NCBI GenBank assembly: GCA_015680685.1
Contig: MNCI01009412.1
Location: forward strand, 1,174,421-1,238,420
From: Gnetum montanum
Lineage: Eukaryota; Streptophyta; Gnetopsida; Gnetales; Gnetaceae
Reading direction: 5' to 3'
Length of the DNA: 64,000 nucleotides
The translations under genes were made by a program, and so were the position numbers. Shown piece by piece: positions 22,060 through 32,559 of the stretch. A model generated the notes under the pieces. The model was not told the DNA's origin and ran no database searches. It was given only the letters and a program-made list of their open reading frames with translations. The number at the start of each line of letters is the position of its first letter. The first letter of the stretch is position 1.

Positions 22060-22435
22060 GTTTGCCAATTTAAGGTCGTAGCGGACCGCTTGAATGCAAA
22101 AATTGAAAACTACTAGTTTAAGGTCTTTGTGGACCACTAATGAGTTATGCTAAAAGTACTAGTTTAAGGTCTTTTCGGACTACTAACAAGTTAAATTTCC
22201 AAATTAAAAGTATTAGTTTAAGGTCTTTGCGGACCACCTGAATGCAAAAATTGAAAACTGTTAGTTTAAGGTCTTTGTGGACCGCTAACGAGTTATGCTA
22301 AAAGTATTAGTTTAAGGTCTTTGCGGACTGCTAATGAGATTGAAGCTATGTGTTAGAATTGCTAGTTTAGGATCTTTACAGACCGATAACTCATTAAAGC
22401 TATGAAGGCAAACGACTAGTTTAAGGTGGGCTGAA
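22060..22435 (-). repeat. Palindrome-bearing array upstream of RT, element B
   Basis: Eight units of about 46-55 bp start TAGTTTAAGGTCTTTG and carry GGTC-N6-GACC (sometimes GACT). The sequences after the core alternate between two types (TGAATGCAAAAATTGAAAAC and CTAATGAGTTATGCTAAAAG), suggesting a higher-order dimer unit. Confidence 0.75.
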
Positions 22436-24060
22436 ATTTTTGGTTAGGCCCACTTGCCATAATGCAAAGAGTGCTACTATGCTATGGGAGAGTCCTATGC
22501 TATACGAACATCCCACAATAATCGGGAAAAGAGAATGGCAAGTTTTTGTTGGTGACCATTTGGGACGCGACCGCCAACCAGTGTCCTCGAACAGGATTTA
22601 GGTGCTTGCTAGTCTCTGGAAACACCAAGGCCCAGATACCTCCAAATAAACTCAGTAGTTAATGTGAGTATGTGTGTGTGCTGTTGTGGCATGTGGTTGT
22701 ATAAAATGTAACAATTTTTTTGTGTGTGGACTACAAATGACTTACTTTAAAGAGATTCAGCCAACTTTGCCAAGCACTGTGAGTTCTTGAAAATTTCCTA
22801 TTTTGTTCAACTGCCTAGTCTACGCGGTCCTTATAATACCTACTTGTAACAAATAAAATTTTGCATAAACATTTGAGCACAACTCCGCAATCTACTCCTA
22901 ATTTTCCCCACAGAAAGAGATAGTTCCACAAGAAAACTAGAAATAGAGCAAGATTCGATGGAAATAAGCAGAAAAGAAAAGAAAGCAGATTTGTGTAGAC
23001 CTCAAATATTTAAACAAGGTAAAATGACACGAGTAAACACTTCGCAATAAAGCTATCCCAAATTCAATATCTACGAATTGTTCAAACTTCCAAGGCTCAA
23101 ACAAGCAATATCTTCAAGACAATCCTATTATGCTACCAAAAATTGCTGCGTAAACTACCACGTACGAGACTCCATTTTGACTAGATAATAGATGTCAACG
23201 ATTGCATTCAAACAGAACCTTTAAAAGACTTGACAATTTCTGATTGAAATACTATGAGAATTCACTTTAAAGATAAAAAGAAGCTATTCTGGTCCCATCA
23301 AAATACCAAATATTCTACTGAATTGTTCAACGGTGTGACTACAAACAGAGGCTCTCTTACAATAATCCCAATAGCAGTTCCTATATGTTGCACAATAACA
23401 AAATTTACTACTAAAATTCTCTCAAGGCTTTTAAACACAAGCGCTTCTATGGCAAAATTTTAATAGAAATTTCTATCGGGCAACAAGAACAATAAGAGCA
23501 ATATAAAAATCCCAAAATTACTTGCCAAGGATGATACTATCTAAACCACTAGCTAAACAATTTAAACAAAACAAAAAATGAAATGCATAACTCACAAGAC
23601 CATGACAAAGAGGCTGAAATATTTATTCTAGCAAACCATCTTGCAAACAATCTTCTTTACAAATCTTCTTTGATCCCTAGTGTGATCCAATGTTCTTCCT
23701 TTCTTCTTCCTTCCCTCCTCCCTTTTTATAGGGTTTAAAGGTAGGTAGGGAAGTTACAAATTTAAAAAATATCTCACCTAACTTCTCTCACAAGTAACTT
23801 GGCCAACCAATTAGAAGATTACTTGGCCAACAAGTTGGGAAGATTACTTGCCCAACAAGTTAGGTAAGTTACAACAATTTTGGGTGGTTGCAACCACAAA
23901 AGAGATAAAAAAGGATAGAGTTGACATGTGTCTTCATGATAATCCAAATTAAAATTAATTATAAATATTATAGTTGTAACTATCATAGGAAGTTACAACT
24001 TCCATAGGAATAATAGCCAGATGTCTCCTTTAAAATTGCGTAGCATGTTAAAACAAACAT
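22436..24060 (-). mobile_element. Possible inserted LTR within element B
   Basis: The - strand has a TATA box (CCTATAAAAAGGGAGG, about 23738-23723) and a downstream end near 22595-22664 that matches, in inverted orientation, 39202-39270 of the window (TTTATTTGGAGGTATC, CCTTGGTGTTTCC). Because that second copy precedes an unrelated gypsy fragment, I read both as LTR 3' ends. The left and right ends are not fixed. No coding region was recognised. Confidence 0.4.
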
Positions 24061-24129
24061 TAACATAGCCTTGAAGGCCTTTTGAAAACCGACGATCTAG
24101 ACTGCTTCTTTGACATCTTGAAGAGAGGA

Positions 24130-25150
24130 GAAGTTAAAATAGCATGCATATAGGAAAGAGGGTCAACGAGGGAGAACGCACTACGACTGCGGGAGCTTGT
24201 GTTGAGGTGCGAGACAAGCTTGGCAGCGGCCACTGCGTCGTGGAGAGGAATTGTCGTCTGCAGAAATCTACGCTGCGGAAGGATGTTTTGTTGTTGCTGC
24301 TATTATTGAATGGCATGGTGACTATGTCTAAAAGAAGTTGTAGGCACAGGACCCCTCGCAGATGTCCCGAAAGCATTCACACCAGCCCGGAACGACTGCC
24401 TTGCCGACCTGGCAAAGGCCAACGCCATTATTGGTCTCGTCTTCTTAACACCAGCAGACAAGTTATGATGCAGGCGCTACTTGAACAACACAAGTTATCG
24501 CTTCGAGGGTTTTTCTAGGGTTTTAAAAATAGAACCCTTTGATCGTCCAAGCTCGAAAACCGCTGTCTGTAGATCCCCTGTTTCCTTCGTCTTCTGCTGC
24601 CACTGCCTCTGACGTCGCTGTCGCCGCCGCGTGTGATGCTGGAGCCGTTGCTAATGCCACCGTGAAAAACTAGAGCTTCAAAGAGCCGAAGCCATGCCAG
24701 GAAAAATTCTTCTTTCTCCATCGGAGAGAATCATCCAGAATTCTAACATAAATTCTACTACGTTTTCATGCCCCTTCGTCATAAATCTGTTCGGTATAAA
24801 TTACAAAGCATTTTTCTCACACTTTCAAATTTTGACGTTCTTGGGGTCGCTGATGAAACACGCGAGGGCATGGGTGACAAAACCCTAATGACGGGGGCAC
24901 AGTTGCAGAGGCGACATTGCATAACAGCAATGACAGCATCCCAGGCCTCATTGAAAACCTCGGTGTTGTCGAAGAGGCGTAGCAAAATTTTTGGCGGTCA
25001 ACAGGCAGATGCGGAATCTGACGGTCTTGCTGGCCATGTCTGTGCAAAAGAACACCGAAGAATTTTACTAGAAATGAGTTGCACTCGTTGTTCATGCCTC
25101 CACAATCCTCTTTTCCTATTAATATGCATGTTTTGCTGATAATTTCGATC
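24130..25150. other. CpG-rich captured segment, probably host gene 5' region
   Basis: This block is richer in GC and CpG than anything else in the window (for example GTCGCTGTCGCCGCCGCGTG near 24612). It has plant telo-box-like motifs (AAACCCTAG on the - strand near 24520 and AAACCCTAA on the + strand near 24884), which are common in host promoters and 5' UTRs. Frames exist on both strands (24721-24515 -, 24144-24518 +) but none is recognised. It is absent from element C at the corresponding place. Confidence 0.45.
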
Positions 25151-25195
25151 AGAAGACTAGAGATAGAACTATTGTCTCCGAGGATACTAACATAC

Positions 25196-26009
25196 AGAGC
25201 AACTCCAAGGCTCCTCATGCTAATCGTAGAAATATTCCTGCAACTTCTGCTCCCCATCCACAGGATTCAGTCTTGACTATTTTAATTTTCTTCTCCTTGC
25301 AAAATGGCTTATTTGTGCACTACTCTGAACAATGGCAAGCTTTTGAACAGCTCATAGACTGAGTTCTGCACTCACAATTCTCTGAGCATACAACCGCATC
25401 TGTGCCACAAGAGCATCCAATGCCATCATCAATGTCATCTTGTTTCCTCTTGACTAGAAAGACATTGCGCCTAATATGTACATATGGAGGAGGCTCACTA
25501 TTGTTCTCCATCACATCTTTCGAGAAATCTTCATCAACATTAAATTCTTCATTCATATACAGAATTGGTAAGCTCTGAAATGCTTCCTTTATGTCATGTA
25601 TCACTTCAATATGCTTGTTCTCTAGCTTCCAATTCTGCTGATGACGCCAACAAACTATTTGATTACTTTTATCATGCAGGAAAATGATTGATTCTGGCCA
25701 TTGAGAGCATTTTCTGTGAACAGCAATGGAACACCTTACACAGCGCAGTAGCCTATGACTTGAACCCTTGCAAACCACGCACACCCTCATTTTATGGCTC
25801 CTTGAGTCTTCTTTTCTAAATTTGCTTAAGGTCTTAGTGTTCATCATTCTAAGCTCATTTTCGTCCATGCCAACAAGGGATGAAATCCCACAAAATGGTA
25901 CGATTTTTGCATATGGGCAACATGGTCCTAAGGAGGAGGCTCTACAACTTTTGTGTATTGGTTGGTTCAAGGATGCAAGTTGAACAAGGCCACTAAGATT
26001 TTGGGACAT
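25196..26009 (-). pseudogene. ASHR3: ASHR3/SDG4-like histone methyltransferase fragment (PHD + AWS, no SET)
   Basis: The protein (- strand) runs through a PHD-type zinc finger (CVVCK, CVRCSIAVHRKC, VCWRH; about residues 76-125), the linker EPPPYVHIRRNVFLVKRK, and the Cys-rich pre-SET/AWS region (GCSCG, CECRTQSMSCSKACHC). An in-frame TAG at about 25321-25319 follows. Beyond it the frame continues with KPFCKEKKIKIVKTESCGWG, the family's entry to the SET domain, and then similarity stops near 25235. ASHR3-type proteins methylate histone H3 Lys36 in the nucleus. The SET domain is absent, so it is not active. At least 230 codons run without an intron, which suggests capture from mRNA. Identification is from family motifs. 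Confidence 0.8.
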
Positions 26010-26194
26010 TCAACCATGCCTTTGTGGATGTGAACCAATTAACAAAAGCTTGTCTTAATTGACATGGTAGACTTCAAGGTGAAGAAACAAAATCTCAACA
26101 ATCTCTTTTAAATTTTTCAAAAAAAATCACCATAACCTTATAAAGCCTGTTCCATTGAATGGTCAAAATGTGCCAACAGTTTCTTTTCACCATT

Positions 26195-26212
26195 TTGACT
26201 ATAAATAGGGGT
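26195..26212 (+). promoter_or_regulatory. TATA box for the antisense gene of element B
   Basis: CTATAAATAG (26199-26208) is a near-ideal plant TATA box. A start about 30 bases downstream would leave a 5' leader of about 105 bases before the first ATG at 26341. It points opposite to gag-pol. Confidence 0.6.
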
Positions 26213-26459
26213 TTACCCCAGTAAACTCATCATTTTCATCATAATAGCGCAGAGCCCACATTTAGAGTGTAGAGCGATTGTGCCAACAAGGACCAAGGAG
26301 ATTAAGCGTAGCGACTAAGGAAGGACTTGCAACCAAGAAGATGGCACCCAAAAGAGAATGCAAACACCTAGTGCTCTCCAAGGTAGATGAGGTGAAGAAC
26401 ACCCTAGGACGTCTATCGTAGGCACACATTGCAGTATAGGAGAAAACTCCATCAACCCA

Positions 26460-27063
26460 GTAAGTTGCTACGCTATTCTTTATTTTTTTATGCTGCTATT
26501 ATTGCTTCTACTTTCTTTGTTTATGTTTCGGTGATTTTTTTTTGCAATCTACATTTTCAGTCATCGTTTTGTTGCTTTTTTGGCCATTACATTGCCGTTG
26601 TTGTTGATTCAGCCGCGATGGGTGTACGAATGCTACGCTAAGGCTGCATGTAGTGTTGCTTAGACCACCATTGCTATGACTACCCTGCTATAGAATCTTG
26701 GGATATTTTATCAACTCAGCATGTGAATAGTGTAGCGTATGACCCTCAGAAGGGTTTGGCCATGTGTGTGATTTGACAGTGTAACACGTGTCTATCACGA
26801 CATTATGCAAATCATTTTGTCAGGCAGAAGATTTTTTTTTTTTGAAATGGTTGTAGCATATTTGATATTTTCTTGTTTAAAATTTCCGTTAAATTTTTTG
26901 TCGCTATGCTATGCTAATTCTACTATGCTATTTCCTTTATGCTTTTTCTATTGTACATGTGAGGGAGAAATTATGCTACTCTATTTGCTAACTGTCAATC
27001 CTGCTATGCTATATGCAAACACCACTCGAACATGCTGTTAATGTTTGGTGTTCTGTTATGCAG
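26460..27063 (+). other. Intron 1 of the antisense gene (B)
   Basis: Begins GTAAGTTGC and ends TTCTGTTATGCAG. It is T-rich and contains several copies of the LTR word GCTATGCTA/GCTACGCTA. Element C has intron 1 at the same place (57222-58793), about 1.57 kb. Confidence 0.6.
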
Positions 27064-27512
27064 GGTGATGCTAAGGCCAATCTTAATTATCCAAGAAATT
27101 GTAAGGGTCCTATGCTGCATAAGTGATCTAGTAGCCAACGTTCCTCTACCCCATGCACATGTGGGGTAGCAAGCGGTCTGGTTCAGGGAAGGTGCATAGG
27201 ACTTCCTGTAATTTCTCCTCCAACACTTCAGTGTGATCGTTTGGTCACACTAATCGGAGGAGGTAGCAGCCGCAATAACAAAAACCCTACTGCCTGGGGC
27301 AAACTAGGGTATTCTGAGATTTTTGACCAATGGAGCAATTAGAAGCGGGCAAGGAGAAGGATCCAGTCAGCATCAAAAAAACTTGAAGCATCTAGCTTGG
27401 ATCTAAGAAATACCTTAATATAATTGCTACCATTAGTACAATACGTTGTTCATTGCCTACCACATGGGAACCTACTTCCAAAACCCACCTGGAACTATTT
27501 ACTGTGCCAGTG

Positions 27513-27595
27513 GGTGAGTTCTGTAAACATATTCTACTACGCTATGTGATGCATGTTACGCTAGGCAAATGTTAATAGTGTGTTTTTGTAACTAG
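27513..27595 (+). other. Intron 2 of the antisense gene (B)
   Basis: GTGAGT...TTTTTGTAACTAG, 83 bp, containing CTACGCTATG and TTACGCTAGG. It matches intron 59238-59327 in element C. Confidence 0.6.
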
Positions 27596-27897
27596 GTTTT
27601 TTATCAATAAGAACATGCTTCACGGTGATACGGATGCGTTGGCTTTAACATAAATGGTGTTGCGGGAGTTTTCATCTATTGAAAACATACGCACATGAGT
27701 GATAGGCCAATATGGAGGTGAGTACAAAACCTACCCAACCCGATACTCCCAGTTCTATGATAGGTGCAAGGAGTTCGACTGGTTGGATGAGAGTTGGGCA
27801 CCCTTCAAACCGATCACTGTTGAAGATGTATTGCTGGATCTTCCGCCATTCCCATCGCCATTTAAACCCAATAAGCTAAACTATGAGTTGTTCACAT

Positions 27898-27989
27898 GTT
27901 TGATTATTGCTCTTGTTTTTCTTTTTTGATTTTTTTCTTTATCTAAGTTTTTTCTTTTTTTTTCTTTTTTCATTTGCAAACTGCTACAG
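27898..27989 (+). other. Intron 3 of the antisense gene (B)
   Basis: GTTTGATT then a long pyrimidine tract and CTGCTACAG. Removing it keeps the frame open across the junction. It is matched in element C by 59609 to about 59766. Confidence 0.6.
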
Positions 27990-29039
27990 TGACGAAGAAA
28001 TCCCAGGAGGTAACGATGATCACCTTTGGGCATCAGGAGGCCAACATCTACTTCAAGTACGGGGAGGTAGACAAGTCCCAATGCTAGCTTTGCAATGGGA
28101 CCTTAGAATCGCTTACCAACAACCTTAAGGACACTGGGCTCATGGAATTTTTCTTGGTTGTGAACCCAAGCATCCCTATTACTAAGATGCTTGACCTAGC
28201 TAACTTCTTTTCTGAAAAGGCAGACCGCTTCTGCACACGTGTGCACGGTATGTAGGTGGTCCTTGAGATCAATGACCAACTATCTGCAGACCTCTTTGGT
28301 CTCCCTACTGATGGCCTCCTCATGGGTGCAAAGACCAAAAAGAAGGTGAACCATCAAGGGGACATTGAGGAGTGGCTAGGAGCGGTAAAAGGGCGAAAGG
28401 GGATCTCCATGGAAAAGGCTACACTGAAAGTGGACAAGAACTTTTACCCCATCTTCCGTGCCCGTGCTTTCCCCAAGCTACTTTCCCAAGGAAAGCTCAT
28501 TGGGATTGAGCAGGCTTGGGTGATGAGGAAGGTCATGGAAGAGGGGGCCCATTACAACTGGGCCAAGCATCTCTGCAAATGCCTACAGACTAAAATGGTC
28601 AAGCTTCATAAGAAGCTTGAGTCCCGTTTCAACGTGCATCATGCCTTCTATATAGCCTGCCTATGATACTTCATGAAATTCTTGGTGGTCCATGAGAATG
28701 GAGTCTAGGTTATACAAGATCATAACCAGATCTCCAAACCATGGATCTACCAAGTCTTCTAGACCACCCAAGACCAGGATCCCCTAGAGGTCATTGGGGA
28801 GTCATTTTCTATGATGACTAAGGATCGGGTGGCTCGCAACTTCTGTGGCCAAGATAATATGGGAGAGGCATCCCTTGCTACTATGGGTAGCATATCATAG
28901 GGGAAATGCCTCATCGTGGAAATAGTGGCCACCAAGTTGCAGTGAAAAATGTCTCATCCAGTTGAGGAACCTTCCCGTATGGAAGAAGAAGTGGGGCAGA
29001 GGCTACGATTTAATTTACACAGAATACAGCCTCCCATTG

Positions 29040-29175
29040 GTAAATTTTTTTGTCATTTTTCCTATTTCTTCACTTATTTGATTAATTATTTCTACATTAT
29101 GCTACACTAGGTAGCATAGCATTGATTTTAAGTTAATACACTATGGCCTAATGTGAACTTACTTTGTTGTCAAAG
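29040..29175 (+). other. Intron 4 of the antisense gene (B)
   Basis: GTAAATTTTTTTG...TTTGTTGTCAAAG. It contains GCTACACTAGGTAGCATAGC, an LTR-type palindromic word. The acceptor is less certain than the donor. Confidence 0.45.
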
Positions 29176-29630
29176 GAAGAAGAAGAAGAAGAAGAAGGCG
29201 ATGAAGAGATGTCGGCCCCTGAAACAGGGGTAGCTAATAATGGTGTGGGGGCCCTAGCCATAGAGGGAAGGGCCCTGATCAAAAGAGAAGAAACTCCTAT
29301 CACAAAGGAAGGAGCTCCCTTCAACAAAGAAAATGCTCCTACTGATGAGGAGGATGTTTCGGCCAACAAGGAGGACTTCCCTACAAATGAGGAGGATGTT
29401 GGTGTCTTAAAACGAAAGGCCCCAGCAAATAAAGAGGAAACTTGTGTAAACTGAGAAGAGACCTCTTCTAATGATCCTTTTGCTGACTGTAGCTCAGCAC
29501 TAGACAAGAAGATGAATGCAGAGGATGCTACCATAGCATTAAGCCAGCCGGGAGAAGGGGAGCTACAATTAGATGCTAGTGAGTTTGACCACATATTCGA
29601 CAGTATGTCGATGGCCAATCCGCACCACCA

Positions 29631-29751
29631 CCCCCCCCCCCCCCCCCCCCCCCCNNNNNNNNNNNNNNNNNNNNNNNNNNNNNNNNNNNNNNNNNNNNNN
29701 NNNNNNNNNNNNNNNNNNNNNNNNNNNNNNNNNNNNNNNNNNNNNNNNNNN
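29631..29751. other. Poly-C run and assembly gap
   Basis: A run of 24 C residues (29631-29654) leads into 97 N (29655-29751). The gap falls inside the antisense gene after exon 5, so the exon 5 end and intron 5 start are unknown, and the C run may be a sequencing artefact. Confidence 0.95.
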
Positions 29752-31117
29752 GCTATCACCCCTAAGGGTTTGCTAGGTAGGATCCCTTACACTGTCGTTT
29801 TTGTTACTCATCAACCTTATTGTAGTCCATCTTGGTCATGACTGATGCATTTTGTTATATGGCAGACACCACTGTTGGCACTGCAGGACCTTCCTTGATC
29901 CGGCTGAAACCATGGGCCGAGACCCCTGACAAGTTTGCATTCATGCAAAGGGTTGTCAACGACATAATCAGTTGTCTCAAGAAGGTCGATCCATAAGTGG
30001 GTAAGTGAAGTGGCTACGCTAGGCTCTTTAAGTTTTCTACGCTAGACCTTTTGGATTGCTAAATTTTGCTACACTATTGTGACTAATATGCTTTTATGTG
30101 TGATCACAACCTCTCACCTCAAGTGGGACCTAAAACAAGCAATGAAGGTGGGAGTCATGCCTACATTCCCTCCTAAAGTGACCGAGGTACCTTGTCATAT
30201 ATACAATGAGGCTAGCGAATGTGTGTTGCACTTGGCATGCTCCTTGTGGGAGTGTAGGTGCATGAATGAAGACCTATAGAAATGGGTCTAGAGGCTCGAG
30301 AAAGAAAAGGCCAATCTGACTACCGAGGTGGGAGACCTCCGTTCCAAGAATGAATTCCTCCTAGCCTATGATACTAACGATTGTAGTTGGTGCACGGCCA
30401 TCATAGATTATGCAAGATATTGGATGGCTGTGTGGTACAACAACGAGGCCACTTGCGAGATAATTGAGCAACAGATGAAAATGAACTTGTTGGCTTAGAA
30501 GAATCAAGATTGGAAGGATTATAGCGCTAGAGTTTACGAATGGGGGCAGTCCTAGAAAATCCACAAGCATATGTATAAATTGGAACGTGCCACCTATCGT
30601 AAATAATACTGGGATGCTTCAGTGAAGTTGTATACTCATGAAGCATTCTTGGATGCCATTGGTGCTTTTGAAGCCTACAACAAGTTCATGCAGCAAGTGA
30701 CAGTTAGTGAATCCCTTGAGCAGGAAGTGAATCTTCCCACAGGTCATACCGCCACTGCCTCCTTTTCTCCGAGACTGCCAAGATGGATGGCCATCGAAAA
30801 GTAGAAAGCTGTAGCAAACGTTGAATTGAGCGATAGGCACTGGGTAGATATTATAGAGGAGGAGGTCTAACACCACCTCAGTATCAGATTGGATCACATA
30901 CCCTCCAAGATAGATGTAGGGTCGTCTCAGGTTAGTCACCTTTTGCGATTCAATAGTTTATGTTTTATTCTAGTCTTTATGTGTAACTCTAGCTGACTAC
31001 TTTGTTTTCTTTATGACGCAGATTCTGGATGAAGAAGCAGGGCCCGTAGAGGGTGGAAATGATAATGCACAAGAAGATGATGCAGAGGGATATGATGTAG
31101 GGGATGATGATATATGA

Positions 31118-31269
31118 AAGCAAGGGCTTTGATTTTGTATTTTTTCAAAACTATTGGAAACATTATTTAATTGCAAACATTGTTTAAGTAAAACCTCGAA
31201 TGAAAAATGAGTTATAACAAGATTGGTTCTATTTTTTTACACGTTATCTATGCTATTCTTTTTTATGTT
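31118..31269 (+). other. 3' flank of the antisense gene (B)
   Basis: AT-rich sequence after the TGA at 31115-31117. I see no clear canonical AATAAA signal. It ends at the next palindromic array. Confidence 0.4.
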
Positions 31270-31590
31270 TTTAATGTGTCTTATTTTTAGGCCATTTTGG
31301 GCCAGGTGTAGTTTTAGGCCATTTCGAGCCATGCGTAGTTTTAGGTCATTTTGGGTCATAGCATAATGTAAATGAAAGAAATATTTTTGCATGTAGTTTT
31401 AGGCCATTTAGGGCTGAATGTAATTTTAGGGAATTTCAGGCCGTATGTACTTTTAGGCCATTTCAAGCCATCGTGACTATATAGTTTTAGGCCATTTCGG
31501 GCCATGGATAGTTTTAGGCAGTTTTGGGCCATCGCAAGTTTTAGACCATTTCGGGCCATTGCTAGTTTTAGGCCATTTTGGACCATAGCA
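31270..31590 (-). repeat. Palindrome-bearing array downstream of protease, element B
   Basis: Nine or more units begin GTAGTTTTAGG and carry GGCC-ATTTCG-GGCC or variants such as GGTC-ATTTTG-GGTC. Period about 25-31 bp. Elements A1 and C have arrays of the same unit at the same place. Confidence 0.75.
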
Positions 31591-31749
31591 TAAACAGAAG
31601 ATATGTTAATAGAAAAAAGTAAATTGGTGTACCTAGCATAGATGCATGGCTGCGAAGTGTATAAGCAATAAATATACAACTAAAGTTAATTGGGTAGAAA
31701 ATAGCGGGGTTGCTACAATATGCATAACTGCTTCCTAACCCATCGCGGG

Positions 31750-32550
31750 TTTGGTGAGACGTAGGGCCGAGATGCCTTGCTATAGCATTCATCTACATCA
31801 TCGCCCTCCACTAGGAAGGGCAACTTGGCCCATGCATTTTTTTTCTGAGCCGACGTGTTGGGTCGGCTCTTTTGCTAAACAATTAATATCTATGGAGACA
31901 AGCACCTCATTTTTTGAGGTTATGAACTCCGAGCCTTGCTCCATATCTACATTATTAATTGCTTGCGTTGCTACCTCATTGCCATGGATCATCACCTCCC
32001 TGCCTGCATAGGGTAGATGGATCTCCTAATGCATAGGTAAAGAGATGGCCCTAAATTGTGCTAACCATGACCTCCCCAAGATCAAGTTAAACCTGGGCAT
32101 CTCCTCCACCATGATAAATGTTGCATTTGTGGGGAACTAGTCCCCTTCCACAAAGTCGATGTGAACAATGCCTTTCAGCATGACCCATGCCCCATTGAAT
32201 GACTTTAAGCATGACAATTTCATGGGTCTAATTTGGTTGACCAAACCCAGCTTATCCACAATAGGGAATGGGATGATGTTCGTAGCAGCCCCATCATCAA
32301 TGTGTACCCTTTGGATCTTATGTTGGCCAACCCAAATTGTGATAAAAAAAGGTGTTGTAGTCACCTGACCCTTTTCAGGGTCTTCCCTAATGGAATCATT
32401 ACAAAAATTCAATTGGGATGGCTGCGGTTCTGCAGGCATAGAAGGAAGCATAACCAAGTGAATTACTTCCACTAACATGTTCTCTTCAACTAGTATTACC
32501 GTTAACATGTGAACCAGAGCCTCACGGTGTGTAGTAGAAGTCATGATCAA
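31750..32550 (-). pseudogene. Aspartic protease region of element B
   Basis: The frame 32550-32137 carries the retropepsin-like active-site region VHIDDGAATNIIPFPIVDKL (usual D-S/T-G replaced by D-D-G, as in many Tat elements). The segment 32110-31800 continues with FNLILG-x-SWL and IHGNEVATQAINNVDMEQ, the domain that follows protease. Protease cuts the polyprotein. At least one stop and one frame change are present. Confidence 0.75.
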
Positions 32551-32559
32551 GTTTTACAG

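Larger units (their letters stand above)
26341..31117 (+). pseudogene. Intron-containing gene antisense to gag-pol in element B
   Basis: Eight exons are inferred from frame continuity, GT-AG ends and comparison with 57101-62490: 26341-26459, 27064-27512, 27596-27897, 27990-29039, 29176-(gap), 29866-30000, about 30123-30930, 31022-31117. Most introns have good sites (GTAAGT, GTGAGT, GTTAGT; TATGCAG, CTACAG, GGCAG, GACGCAG). The exon 4 protein has VNPSIPITKMLDLANFF and LSADLFGLPTDG, slightly like plant transposon-associated domains. Exon 5 is Glu-rich. Exon 7 is coiled-coil-like (RLEKEKANLTTEVGDLRSKN). The end is acidic (DDDI). Exons 4 and 7 hold 14 stops but no frameshift. Tat elements are known to carry extra frames in either direction. 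Function unknown. Confidence 0.65.

Noticed and set aside
24144-24518. 124-residue + strand frame in the CpG-rich block
   Set aside because: GC-rich sequence has fewer stops by chance. Another frame exists on the - strand (24721-24515). No recognised domain.
25320-26009. A functional ASHR3 methyltransferase gene
   Set aside because: No SET domain follows, there is an in-frame TAG after the AWS region, and the fragment is embedded between retroelement parts.
30619-30939. 106-residue - strand frame opposite exon 7 of the antisense gene
   Set aside because: The + strand frame is supported by the homologous exon in element C; the - strand frame has no support and is a shadow.
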